A stretch of 64,000 nt of DNA. Source: Pseudalkalibacillus sp. SCS-8 (GTDB lineage Bacteria > Bacillota > Bacilli > Bacillales > Fictibacillaceae). The notes under the pieces are model-generated. The model saw only the letters and a program-made list of their open reading frames with translations. It had not been told where the DNA came from and searched no databases. How positions within the stretch are numbered: the stretch's first letter is position 1; each line of letters opens with the position of its first letter. The position numbers and the translations under genes were made by a program. Positions 17,283 to 25,365 of the stretch are shown piece after piece. The DNA is taken from assembly GCF_040126055.1 (NCBI RefSeq), contig NZ_CP143541.1, positions 2,914,001 to 2,978,000 on the forward strand, read 5' to 3'.

Positions 17283-17520
17283 AAACCCTTCACTCCCCTA
17301 ATTTATTGTGAACGCTTTCTTTTTGCGTCGAGGTATGTTGTCTGACATCTAACATTCAACATAAATAATGTAACAGAATTCGACAAAAAAACAAGTGGTT
17401 TTATTATTTTCAGAATAGTTTTCCATGCTCCAATATCTTCCTGAAGCGTTTTCAAAAGTAATCTTATGGATAGAATCCCCTTCTTCCTAATAGATATCCA
17501 TAGGATTTCGTGTTTAAGGT

Positions 17521-17557
17521 CACAAAAAAATCCCTACCTTAATTAGGCAGGGATTTC
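17521..17557 (-). terminator. Intrinsic terminator of yuzB
   Basis: AAATCCCTGCCT and AGGTAGGGATTT form the stem, with a TTTTTTTGTG run on the minus strand, 12 bases after the yuzB stop. Confidence 0.85.
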
Positions 17558-17568
17558 ACTTTATAAGA

Positions 17569-17805
17569 TTAAAACATCGGGTTTTCTTCTAAATATTGAT
17601 AAATGTTGTCGACAAGTTCATCGGGCGTTTCCCCTGGTACATACTCTCCGTTTACCAAAGCATAAGGAGATCGGAAGCATTGCCCGCAATTTCCAAGACA
17701 ACCGTATTCAATTACATCTAAATTCGGATCACGTTCAAGGACTTCTCGTGCGCGTTGAGATCCGTTTGCCAAGTTACTGACACAAAATTCGATGATTGGC
17801 CTCAT
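17569..17805 (-). CDS. yuzB: YuzB family protein (DUF1450)
   Basis: A 78-aa protein from ATG 17805 (six bases after AGGTGG), the same length as B. subtilis Yuz[13 protein letters not shown] and [21 protein letters not shown] hold four cysteines in a thioredoxin-like [2Fe-2S]-ferredoxin-type arrangement. Function is not established. It sits divergently beside the TetR-yutJ unit, as yuzB neighbours yutJ elsewhere. Confidence 0.88.
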   Translation of the reverse strand: MRPIIEFCVSNLANGSQRAREVLERDPNLDVIEYGCLGNCGQCFRSPYALVNGEYVPGETPDELVDNIYQYLEENPMF

Positions 17806-17894
17806 CTTCAACCACCTTTCTTTCCATTCTTATCCTACAACCAACTTCGCATCTTCGTCAACTTCCGTGTTTTTATGTTGATTTATAAAGAATG

Positions 17895-17927
17895 TTGTAG
17901 TATTGTTACAATTTCGATATACTACAA
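17895..17927 (+). promoter_or_regulatory. SigA promoter overlapped by inverted repeat (candidate TetR operator)
   Basis: TTGTAG (17895-17900), a 17-bp gap and TATACT (17918-17923) form a SigA-like promoter. Superimposed are perfect 9-bp arms TTGTAGTAT (17895-17903) and ATACTACAA (17919-17927). Binding of the TetR-like product would cover both hexamers, giving autorepression. A further arm pair ATGACC/GGTCAT lies at 17928-17941 in the leader. Confidence 0.6.
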
Positions 17928-17959
17928 ATGACCACGGTCATATAAAGGAGATGCGGGAA

Positions 17960-19600
17960 GTGAACCGCAACAAAAAAAGGAATTATACAGAAGAAAGTAT
18001 TATAAAAGCTGCACTCGAGCTTTTTTATGAAAATGGTTATGCGAATACGAGTGTTAAGGATATAACTGAAAAAGCGAAGATCGCCAAGGGGACATTTTTT
18101 AATTATTTCCCTACCAAAGAAGATCTCATGCAACATTTTGCTGAAGAAAGGTTACATACATTGCGTATTTTTCTTCAGAAAGGGTATATACTTTCCCAAC
18201 CATTCAATAAGCAAGTGGAAGTCATGGTCGGGCATTTACTGACCTATTACGATCTCGATTCAGATTTCACAAAGGATCTTTGGGCGACTGTCATTCGTGA
18301 AGAAAGTCCGCTGGTAGAATGCTGGATGTTGATTTTAGAGCGAGGCAGTGTCCGAGGAGAATTAAGCTCACAGATTGATTTGAAGACCTGTGCACATATT
18401 TGCAACAGCCACTTCCATTATGTCCTATCGACCTCAACTGCTCAGGACACCAAAGAAACGCTGATCAACCGTGTGATGGCATTAATGGAATTAAGCATAC
18501 AAGGATTTCAAGGAAAAAGGGGAAATGACGTAATGAAAAAACTGGTCATATTAGGTGCTGGATACGGCGGAATGAAGATCCTTCATGGATTATTGGATTC
18601 TTCCGATCTTCCAAAGGACATCCAAATTACCTTAGTGGATCGCTTACCATACCATTGCTTGAAAACAGAGTACTATGCGCTTGCTGCCGGAACGGTTTCC
18701 GACCATCATATCCGCGTACAATTTCCTGAAGATCCACGGGTTATCGTGAAGTACGGCGAAGTGACGGATATCGACCTGAAGAAGAAAGCGATCCATTTTG
18801 AAAAAGAAGATTCCATCGAGTATGACGATCTCATCATCGGTTTAGGCTGTGAGGACAAATACCATGGTGTACCAGGTGCTCCTGAGCATACATTGAGCAT
18901 CCAAACGATTGATAAGTCACGTGAGACCTATCAACACCTTAACAATTTGCCTCCTAAAGCAGTCGTAGGAGTTGTCGGTGGAGGCTTAAGCGGAGTTGAA
19001 CTGGCCAGTGAACTCCGTGAAAGCAGACCAGATCTCGCCATCAAGTTATTTGATCGAGGGGACACAATCCTTTCAACATTCCCGAAACGATTAAGCAACT
19101 ATGTACAAAAGTGGTTTATCGAACACGGTGTTGAAGTCGTCAACAATTCTAATATTACGAAAGTAGAGCCGAAAGTCCTTTATAACAAGGATGAGCCGGT
19201 TGCATGCGATGCAATCGTCTGGACGGCAGGTATCCAGCCAAACCGGATCGTACGTAACCTTGATGTCGAAAAGGATGATTCAGGACGTGTTGTTCTCTCC
19301 CCGCACCATCATCTTCCGGATGATCCACACGTTTTCGTGGTTGGGGATTGTGCAAGCCTCCCTCACGCGCCAAGTGCACAGTTAGCAGAGGGACAAGGTG
19401 ATCAAATCGTCGAGGTCCTGCTAAAGCTTTGGAAGGATGAGCCTCTAGGTGACCTGCCAAAGATCAAGCTGAAAGGTGTGCTAGGATCTCTCGGGAAAAA
19501 GCACGGCTTTGGTATGATGAAAGGAACGGCCTTGACTGGACGTGTTCCCCGCTTATTGAAATCAGGCATCCTATGGATGTACAAATATCATTCAAACTAA
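17960..19600 (+). CDS. TetR-like regulator continuous in frame with NDH-2 (YutJ)
   Basis: The open frame runs 546 codons from GTG 17960 (9 bases after AAAGGAG) with no stop between the two halves. Residues 1-191 are a TetR regulator: ESIIKAALELFYENGYANTS, VKDITEKAKIAKGTFFNYFP and a helical ligand domain. The rest is the complete YutJ flavoprotein, beginning [13 protein letters not shown]. The junction GKRGNDVMKK contains an SD and ATG for internal initiation (18533). Either a genuine fusion is made, or TetR lacks its stop and YutJ is also made separately; an assembly or mutation error removing a stop is possible. Confidence 0.75.
   Translation: MNRNKKRNYTEESIIKAALELFYENGYANTSVKDITEKAKIAKGTFFNYFPTKEDLMQHFAEERLHTLRIFLQKGYILSQPFNKQVEVMVGHLLTYYDLDSDFTKDLWATVIREESPLVECWMLILERGSVRGELSSQIDLKTCAHICNSHFHYVLSTSTAQDTKETLINRVMALMELSIQGFQGKRGNDVMKKLVILGAGYGGMKILHGLLDSSDLPKDIQITLVDRLPYHCLKTEYYALAAGTVSDHHIRVQFPEDPRVIVKYGEVTDIDLKKKAIHFEKEDSIEYDDLIIGLGCEDKYHGVPGAPEHTLSIQTIDKSRETYQHLNNLPPKAVVGVVGGGLSGVELASELRESRPDLAIKLFDRGDTILSTFPKRLSNYVQKWFIEHGVEVVNNSNITKVEPKVLYNKDEPVACDAIVWTAGIQPNRIVRNLDVEKDDSGRVVLSPHHHLPDDPHVFVVGDCASLPHAPSAQLAEGQGDQIVEVLLKLWKDEPLGDLPKIKLKGVLGSLGKKHGFGMMKGTALTGRVPRLLKSGILWMYKYHSN
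18533..19600 (+). CDS. yutJ: Type II NADH dehydrogenase-like flavoprotein YutJ (internal start)
   Basis: Initiation at ATG 18533, ten bases after AAAAAGGGG, gives 355 aa, the usual length of YutJ on its own. FAD-binding GAGYGG is at residues 8-13, a second Rossmann motif GVVGGGLSGVELASEL near residue 145, and HVFVVGDCASLPHAPSAQ near residue 265. It oxidises NAD(P)H with quinone-type acceptors and is a paralogue of yumB. The well-placed SD inside the upstream frame argues that this shorter product is made even if the fusion is also translated. Confidence 0.8.
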   Translation: MKKLVILGAGYGGMKILHGLLDSSDLPKDIQITLVDRLPYHCLKTEYYALAAGTVSDHHIRVQFPEDPRVIVKYGEVTDIDLKKKAIHFEKEDSIEYDDLIIGLGCEDKYHGVPGAPEHTLSIQTIDKSRETYQHLNNLPPKAVVGVVGGGLSGVELASELRESRPDLAIKLFDRGDTILSTFPKRLSNYVQKWFIEHGVEVVNNSNITKVEPKVLYNKDEPVACDAIVWTAGIQPNRIVRNLDVEKDDSGRVVLSPHHHLPDDPHVFVVGDCASLPHAPSAQLAEGQGDQIVEVLLKLWKDEPLGDLPKIKLKGVLGSLGKKHGFGMMKGTALTGRVPRLLKSGILWMYKYHSN

Positions 19601-19606
19601 ACCAAT

Positions 19607-19640
19607 AAAGAAGCTGTCGTCATTCGACAGCTTCTTTTTA
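19607..19640 (+). terminator. Intrinsic terminator of yutJ
   Basis: AAGAAGCTGTCG and CGACAGCTTCTT are perfect arms, then TTT. It also separates yutJ from the convergent 174-aa gene. Confidence 0.85.
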
Positions 19641-19646
19641 GTTAAT

Positions 19647-20171
19647 CTACCAGTTACGGTGATACTTGGAAAGATGAAGGCCGTTAATTGTAACCATAAT
19701 ATCCTTTCCCATTATTTCTGCTTCTGGAAAGGAAATCATAAAACTCCTATTTCCAATTTCTCCTTCCACTGGAATGGACCGCTCCTTATCGAATACTTCG
19801 ATTTTTAAATCCTTAAAGTCATTAGGTAAGGTTAGGATTTCTCCCTTAAAAATGTTCAGTTCATCTTCCAGTTCAAACTTCAACGAAGCTTCCCCATCCA
19901 TGATGGTTATGCCTTCTAAAATGATTTCAGTATGCCCCTTCTTCAAAATCGGTTTACCATATGCGTAGTATCGTTCACCATTACTATCTTCAAAATCGGT
20001 GGACTGCACACGAAATGTATAACTGAACAAAACGGTATTATGCTTCTCCTCTAAAACGAACCCTTCCCCGTCTCTTATCTCTTTGTATGTAGGAAGCAGG
20101 TTTGACTGGAATGGTCCGATGTAGAGTAGCCAAACGCCAATGATAGGGATGATCCACAACGTCCTCTTCAA
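19647..20171 (-). CDS. Hypothetical membrane-anchored protein
   Basis: The protein has 174 aa from TTG 20171; the SD is weak (GGTGGTG, 7 bases). Residues 4-20 are a hydrophobic signal anchor and the rest is a beta-rich exposed domain with many acidic and lysine residues (KPILKKGHTEIILEG, ILTLPNDFKDLKIEVFDKE). It has no catalytic motif, cysteine pairs or lipobox. I do not recognise a family. It is a single-gene unit beside another unrecognised exported protein, both AT-richer than the flanking conserved genes, which suggests an accessory island. Confidence 0.6.
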   Translation of the reverse strand: MKRTLWIIPIIGVWLLYIGPFQSNLLPTYKEIRDGEGFVLEEKHNTVLFSYTFRVQSTDFEDSNGERYYAYGKPILKKGHTEIILEGITIMDGEASLKFELEDELNIFKGEILTLPNDFKDLKIEVFDKERSIPVEGEIGNRSFMISFPEAEIMGKDIMVTINGLHLSKYHRNW

Positions 20172-20531
20172 AAAAACACCACCATAAAATCACCACATCC
20201 TTTTCCATCTTAATTCTTAAGATTACTACGGAACAGTTCCTAGATATATTCGAAAAAAGTGCCACTTAATGTTCGGCTTTATTAAGGAAATATGATCTAA
20301 ACATTTATAATGATACATATTTTTCCATTACTTTAGCACCTACTATCTTAAATCATATTGAAAAGAGATTTGACTGTGTATAAAATGGTTCAAAACATCT
20401 GTTGTCTATTTCTGTAAATTTCGTGCACAGGAACTATTTCCTAAATTCATATGTTGATTTATTTAGACAAAATCCTTTACATAAACCATTTTGGTGAACA
20501 AGGGTAAAACATTTGTCTAAAAGGAGGATAG
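20172..20531. other. AT-rich gene-free stretch
   Basis: A 360-bp AT-rich interval between two divergent, unrecognised exported-protein genes. It should carry both promoters, but I could not pick a convincing -35/-10 pair. I see no repeat, RNA gene or terminator in it. Confidence 0.5.
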
Positions 20532-20567
20532 TTGAAATCACCAAATAACTTTCAGGAGGGAAATTGA
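20532..20567 (+). CDS. Possible 11-codon leader peptide coupled to the secreted protein gene
   Basis: TTG 20532 follows AAGGAGG (20521-20527) by four bases and encodes 11 residues (MKSPNNFQEGN) ending in a TGA that overlaps the next ATG as TGATG at 20565-20569. The second SD (AGGAGG, 20554-20559) lies inside this frame. The two SDs and the overlap suggest translational coupling. The peptide may be spurious. Confidence 0.35.
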   Translation: MKSPNNFQEGN

Positions 20568-22021
20568 TGAGAAAGTTTATTCAGCTGGTTATTGTTGTTC
20601 TATTGATGTTTGGTATGTTTGCACTTCAAGCCAATGATACTTTTGCATCTAAGAAAAGCAATGATAAAGTCATGACATTCAAAACCATGACGGGACATGT
20701 CCTAGATGGAAAAACGAATAAGTCAAAATTAAGTCAAGTTTTTCTCAGAAATTTCAGCATGACCCTCAACAACGGTTCATCAGAAATAAACGGAGATGTT
20801 TTGAATAAAAATCAAAAATTTGAATTATCTACGACCGGGTCTCTTTATCCCGTAAAAGGAAAGGGCGTGTATGCCAATAAGGTAATACTTGGTGAATATA
20901 ACACGTCTTCTAAAATCAATTTGATACAGTTCAGAGTAGAAAAAGATGCTCGATCCACTCATTTAATACAGATGAATAAAGCCGATAAAGGAAAAACGAT
21001 ATTGTCTCTTACTTTAGAAGACATGGATACAGGTGATTTGTATGTTTTCCAAAAAACGATCAACACGAAAACATTCAACACACTATTAGAACGTGCAAAC
21101 CAACATGTTGCTCTACAAAACCTCACTGAAAAGCAGCTAAATGAAAAGACCTCCTCCTTAATGAACTTCAATAACTTCAAAAAGAAAAATAAATCAAAAA
21201 TGAAAAAATCAGAGAGTACAAAACAAAGCTTCGATTATGACTCTTCTACCGATAAAAATACGAAATCAGGATTTTCAGCGATGGCTGGAGCGTCCGTCAG
21301 CTATTACGATCTTGATAAAGTACTAAAAGATGTAAAACAATACGGAACGATTGATTTAGATAACTATAATGTTTCGCACAGTATTTTTAAAGATGGTGGT
21401 TGGAAGCAATATCATCAGTTGAGCACTCATCCTAGATTCTTCTATCACGCATCTACTCAAGAATACTCGGGGGCATATGGTTACTCCACTACTCAAATCA
21501 ATTTTGTCGATGTAATCGCACAAACCTCTGGCAGTGACTCCTATGAGGTTCAGACGCAGCTTAAACACGCTATTATGCTTGACTATGATCATTACAGTCA
21601 TGAATTATCAGTGGTGTATTACGCACTGGGATTGGAATTCAAAAATATCGAGCTAGCCATTAATAAGTTAAATGACAAGAATGTGTTCATTGACCGCTGG
21701 GTAAGCGGTATTCTAGAAGGTAGCCCAAGTTACGTAAAGGGCGCAATGTCCCTTGTACCATATGCCAGCACAGCTTATGGGTTATGGGATAATTTCACCA
21801 CTAAAGAAACACATCAACTGAACACGCTTAAGACATTTGATAATACGTATGATAAACAATACCAACGACACAATGGAGAGGTCATAAGAGGGGTGTTAGG
21901 CGATTATAGCGGTTATTCCATGGAAGACGAGGGACAATATGCCATTCTAAGAGGTGGTATGTACACACCAACTACTTGGTCGTTGACATGGGGTTATTCA
22001 TACACCGCATATAGCCGTTAA
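20567..22021 (+). CDS. Unrecognised secreted protein
   Basis: The protein has 484 aa from ATG 20567, seven bases after AGGAGG. A classical signal peptide occupies residues 1-28 (hydrophobic IQLVIVVLLMFGMFALQ, then ANDTFAS). Residues 35-165 look beta-rich, 190-230 are lysine- and serine-rich (KKNKSKMKKSESTKQS), and 240-484 form a tyrosine-rich domain with QYGTIDLDNYNVSHSIF and QTQLKHAIMLDYDHYSHELS, then WVSGILEGSPSYVKGAMSLVPYASTAYGLWDNF. It has no cell-wall sorting motif and no cysteines that I can see. Antimicrobial, toxin or matrix protein are all possible; I do not recognise a family. Confidence 0.7.
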   Translation: MRKFIQLVIVVLLMFGMFALQANDTFASKKSNDKVMTFKTMTGHVLDGKTNKSKLSQVFLRNFSMTLNNGSSEINGDVLNKNQKFELSTTGSLYPVKGKGVYANKVILGEYNTSSKINLIQFRVEKDARSTHLIQMNKADKGKTILSLTLEDMDTGDLYVFQKTINTKTFNTLLERANQHVALQNLTEKQLNEKTSSLMNFNNFKKKNKSKMKKSESTKQSFDYDSSTDKNTKSGFSAMAGASVSYYDLDKVLKDVKQYGTIDLDNYNVSHSIFKDGGWKQYHQLSTHPRFFYHASTQEYSGAYGYSTTQINFVDVIAQTSGSDSYEVQTQLKHAIMLDYDHYSHELSVVYYALGLEFKNIELAINKLNDKNVFIDRWVSGILEGSPSYVKGAMSLVPYASTAYGLWDNFTTKETHQLNTLKTFDNTYDKQYQRHNGEVIRGVLGDYSGYSMEDEGQYAILRGGMYTPTTWSLTWGYSYTAYSR

Positions 22022-22058
22022 GTTGAGACTCACTCCCAATACTTTAAATCATTTACTT

Positions 22059-22096
22059 AAGGGCTGATTTCTAGCAATTGAAATCAGTCCTTTTTC
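22059..22096 (+). terminator. Intrinsic terminator of the secreted protein gene
   Basis: GGGCTGATTTC and GAAATCAGTCC arms then TTTTTCTT, 38 bases after the stop. Confidence 0.8.
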
Positions 22097-22281
22097 TTAT
22101 TTAGCCCGTACTAATTGAGAATGGCCCACAAAACATCTTTAACCTTCAAAAAGCTTGTCATTCCGCTCTTTATCAGGAGTATTGGAATATGGTACGATAA
22201 AAACATCAAAGAATCAGCTCTTAAAGATAGCATTTTTTATCAAAAATGATTATAATAAAGAATAGAAAGGGGTAGATAAGA

Positions 22282-22503
22282 ATGCGTGAACAAGTCGAAG
22301 AGGTCCTTGATAAGTTACGCCCGTTCCTACTTCGTGACGGTGGAGACGTTGAGCTCGTCGATATCGAAGACGGAATTGTAAAAGTTCGTTTAATGGGAGC
22401 ATGCGGAAGCTGCCCTAGTTCAACCATTACGCTTAAAGCTGGAATCGAACGTGCACTTCTAGAAGAAGTACCTGGCGTAACCGAATTAGAACAAGTATTT
22501 TAA
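22282..22503 (+). CDS. yutI: NifU C-terminal-domain (Nfu) Fe-S scaffold YutI
   Basis: The protein has 73 aa from ATG 22282 after AAAGGGG. It consists of the Nfu core only: [19 protein letters not shown] followed by [20 protein letters not shown], whose CxxC (residues 39-42) binds a cluster across a dimer. B. subtilis YutI is about 111 aa, so this is the short form lacking an N-terminal extension. It acts in Fe-S cluster delivery with SUF and YutM. Confidence 0.92.
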   Translation: MREQVEEVLDKLRPFLLRDGGDVELVDIEDGIVKVRLMGACGSCPSSTITLKAGIERALLEEVPGVTELEQVF

Positions 22504-22523
22504 TGAATCGATCCAACATATAA

Positions 22524-22565
22524 AAAAACAAGGGGTTGTCCTTTCCGGACATCCCCTTTTGTTTT
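22524..22565. terminator. Bidirectional intrinsic terminator
   Basis: AAACAAGGGGTTGTCC and GGACATCCCCTTTTGTTT form a long stem between converging yutI and the dehydrogenase gene. Confidence 0.85.
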
Positions 22566-22576
22566 GCCGTCCATTC

Positions 22577-23551
22577 TCACCTGTTCCAGTTTACTGGGGT
22601 TTCAGGTTTTTCACCTAATAAAACATTTCGGATATTCCGGGACGTCAACCGGCACATCTCCATCCTCGTTTCAATGCTTGAGCTTCCGATATGCGGTAGG
22701 CAAACAACATTCGGAAGCTTCATGAGTGGGTGATCCTTTTGAATCGGTTCTTTTTCGAACACATCAAGTCCTGCTCCTGCAAGCTCCTTTTGTTCGAGCG
22801 CTTTTACCAGATCGTCTTCCACGACAGATCCTCCTCGTCCAGCATTGACGAAGATTGCATTCTTCTTCATTTTACTGAACACCTCACCATTAAACATTCC
22901 TGTTGTCTCAGGGGTCAAAGGTGTTAGATTCACAACAAAATCAGAGGTCTCAATCAATTCATCAAAGGATACATATTTTGCACCCAATTCTTGTTCAGCA
23001 CGTTCATTTCTAGATCGGTTATGGTACTGGATATCCATTTCAAAACCGGTCGCTCGTTTTGCTACAGTCTCACCGATGCGGCCCATTCCGACAATACCGA
23101 TTTTCTTATGATGGATATCATGCCCTGCAAGCAATAAAGGACTCCAATTCACCCATTTCCCATCAGCAATATAACGTTCTGCTTCAGTCACCCTTCTTGC
23201 TGCAGCCATCAGAAGCGCAAATGCTAAATCCGCAGTCGTATCCGTAAGAACATCTGGTGTATTGGTCACAATGACATTGTGCTCCGTTGCTGCATCAAGA
23301 TCGATATTATCGTAGCCGACTGCTAGATTTCCGACGACCTTCAGGATTTTCGCCCTGTTCAACAACTCTCGGTCGATTTGATCGGTAAGCATTGTATATA
23401 AACCTGAAGCTTGTTCCGCTTCCTCCAAAAGAATATCCCTCGGAACGGGCTTGTCCTCATGATCCCACATTTTCACATCCGCTACTTCTCGGATTGCTTG
23501 GATTGTTTCTTCAGGAACTTTTCTGGTGATAAATACATAAGGGTTGTCCAT
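22577..23551 (-). CDS. 2-hydroxyacid (glyoxylate/hydroxypyruvate-type) dehydrogenase
   Basis: The protein has 324 aa. ATG 23551 follows GAGAGTGGAG. It has the D-isomer-specific 2-hydroxyacid dehydrogenase fold: catalytic Arg in NAGRGGSVVEDDLVKAL, NAD-binding IGIVGMGRIGETVAKRA near residue 150, and the Glu-His pair in FEKEPIQKDHPLMKLPNVVCLPHIGS. The closest described group is D-glycerate/glyoxylate reductases (GyaR, YvcT-like). The substrate is inferred. It stands alone between yutI and yutH. Confidence 0.9.
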   Translation of the reverse strand: MDNPYVFITRKVPEETIQAIREVADVKMWDHEDKPVPRDILLEEAEQASGLYTMLTDQIDRELLNRAKILKVVGNLAVGYDNIDLDAATEHNVIVTNTPDVLTDTTADLAFALLMAAARRVTEAERYIADGKWVNWSPLLLAGHDIHHKKIGIVGMGRIGETVAKRATGFEMDIQYHNRSRNERAEQELGAKYVSFDELIETSDFVVNLTPLTPETTGMFNGEVFSKMKKNAIFVNAGRGGSVVEDDLVKALEQKELAGAGLDVFEKEPIQKDHPLMKLPNVVCLPHIGSSSIETRMEMCRLTSRNIRNVLLGEKPETPVNWNR

Positions 23552-23639
23552 TTCTACTCCACTCTCCTTGTCATAATTGGATATATGTACAGCAGGGGCG
23601 ACCTTAAGACTAGTACTAACAAGGTCTACCCTACTCGAA

Positions 23640-24659
23640 TTACGATTTGGTAAGCCAGCCGACAGGCTCGATGTTTACGACGCTCCTTGGTAACGAACTG
23701 ATATTGAAGAAATTTTTCATGAAGGATTCATGGTTTTCTTCCACAGCCAGCACATATTTCAAGTTACCGAGCAAACTGTTTCGTTCATGGGATCGAGATG
23801 TATTGTAATACGATTCGACGACATCCAAATAAGTCGCTGGATACAACAGCCTTCCATAAAGGAGACGCCATCCTCCTCTAGTTAGAGGTTTCACTTGGGT
23901 GTAGTCATCTAAAAAGGATGCAATCTCACTCCCTGGTGCTTGTTGGGTTACAAGAAACCGAATGTATTCAGCTATATCCCGGACAGGATGATCGATGACT
24001 AGATTCATCGGCAATTTCATATATAGATTATGGTCTTCCTTGACTGGTATCCATGACCCTCCATGAAACCGCTCATGCGTTATGGTATAGCTTCCCTCTT
24101 CCTTCCCACCGCGATCCCACTCATAATCGACGATATATTGAATCGCATTTTCCGTCAAACCCTCATAGTACGGGAATGATTCGTAAAACAAAGCATCAAA
24201 TTCACCTTGCGGACCATTGGCAGAAATGTGTTCGTACTTTTCCTTCAAATGATCCAGGCGTGATGCCCACAGGGTCACCCATTCATTGTATCGAAGTAAA
24301 TCTTCACTCATCATGTTAAAATGCTCGCCCGCTTTATGGAATCGAGCGAGTTGCTTTCCGATCGTTCCCCTTTCCCCTTTTTCAAATTGCGGGAGTTCAA
24401 AAAGCAGTACGTCCTGTCCTTCTACCCTTGAAACCACCCTTCCCCTTTGGTTAGGGACCCAAACAGGCAGATCTTTTTCCCCTCTTTCCATCAAATACGA
24501 TACGAGTGCTTGCATCTCTTGCAGATTTTGCTGATGGATATTTGGAGCAGGTACAAGAATATAGTATTTCCCTTGTGCTCGAAAGCCCTCGTATCCCCCA
24601 ATATGAGTCTTCCGATCCACATATAGATTGAAATGGTGATATATTTCACGTTCTAACAA
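23640..24659 (-). CDS. yutH: Spore coat protein YutH (CotS/kinase-like family)
   Basis: The protein has 339 aa from TTG 24659, about 9 bases after GGGAGGGAG. It belongs to the CotS-related group with an aminoglycoside-phosphotransferase-like fold: RFHKAGEHFN near residue 120, FHGGSWIPVKEDHNLYMKLPMNLVIDHPVRDIAEYIRF in the second half. The usual HGD catalytic motif appears as HGGSW, so kinase activity is doubtful. It is presumed to be a sporulation-stage coat component. It is divergent from pgpA. Confidence 0.85.
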   Translation of the reverse strand: MLEREIYHHFNLYVDRKTHIGGYEGFRAQGKYYILVPAPNIHQQNLQEMQALVSYLMERGEKDLPVWVPNQRGRVVSRVEGQDVLLFELPQFEKGERGTIGKQLARFHKAGEHFNMMSEDLLRYNEWVTLWASRLDHLKEKYEHISANGPQGEFDALFYESFPYYEGLTENAIQYIVDYEWDRGGKEEGSYTITHERFHGGSWIPVKEDHNLYMKLPMNLVIDHPVRDIAEYIRFLVTQQAPGSEIASFLDDYTQVKPLTRGGWRLLYGRLLYPATYLDVVESYYNTSRSHERNSLLGNLKYVLAVEENHESFMKNFFNISSLPRSVVNIEPVGWLTKS

Positions 24660-24813
24660 TGGTTACACTCCCTCCCATTTTATAAGTAGTTTATGAAGAA
24701 ACTGGGTGGAGTGTTTATCATTTATACGCAATTTTTGAATTTGTTCATAACATAACCTAAACACCATATACTAAAAAAGCATTCAGAAGGACTAAAACAG
24801 ATAGGGGACATAT

Positions 24814-25329
24814 ATGATGCCAGAACAAAATAATACTCCTGAACCGCAAAGCAAGGTTGAGCAGAAAGCACGAACATGGTTGAAAGACCGCGGCGTATCT
24901 GAAGATGACATTGCTGAACTTGTCTATTATCTTCAAAAGCAATATCATCCAGAGCTGACTCTAGAAACGTGCAAGCATAATGTCGATCGCGTACTTGCTA
25001 AACGTGAAGTACAAAATGCGATTCTAACAGGGATCCAACTCGACGTTCTTGCTGAGGAAGGTAACCTTGAGGAGCCTTTACTTAGCATTTTAAGAAAAGA
25101 TGAAGGGCTCTATGGAGTGGATGAAATCATCGCCTTATCCATCGTCAACATCTATGGATCAATCGGTTTTACCAATTATGGTTACATCGACAAGCAAAAA
25201 CCAGGCATTTTAAAATACCTTAATGATAAGTCAACCGGCGAGTGTCATACATTCCTCGATGATATTGTAGGAGCGATTGCAGCTGCCGCTTCCAGCCGCC
25301 TTGCCCACAGCGCTTCAAATTCCGAGTAG
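24814..25329 (+). CDS. yutG: Phosphatidylglycerophosphatase A-like protein (YutG)
   Basis: The protein has 171 aa; two adjacent ATGs (24814, 24817) follow ATAGGGG. It has the PgpA-type domain: VEQKARTWLKDRGV, RKDEGLYGVDEIIALSIVNIYG, TNYGYIDKQKPG and LDDIVGAIAAAAS. This soluble Bacillus branch keeps the acidic metal-site residues but lacks the transmembrane helices of E. coli PgpA. The family reaction is removal of the phosphate from phosphatidylglycerophosphate; activity here is inferred. It converges on yutF. Confidence 0.85.
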   Translation: MMPEQNNTPEPQSKVEQKARTWLKDRGVSEDDIAELVYYLQKQYHPELTLETCKHNVDRVLAKREVQNAILTGIQLDVLAEEGNLEEPLLSILRKDEGLYGVDEIIALSIVNIYGSIGFTNYGYIDKQKPGILKYLNDKSTGECHTFLDDIVGAIAAAASSRLAHSASNSE

Positions 25330-25365
25330 AGTTGGTTTAGAAATCATCCAACTCTACTGCCATTT

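Noticed and set aside
17283..17520. Purine riboswitch or PurR box upstream of the nucleoside transporter
   Set aside because: No conserved TATA-(...)-type purine aptamer core or paired PurR boxes could be found.
20038..20265. 75-codon minus-strand frame upstream of the 174-aa gene
   Set aside because: It overlaps the 174-aa gene in another frame, and the latter has a sensible signal anchor and exposed domain. No SD.
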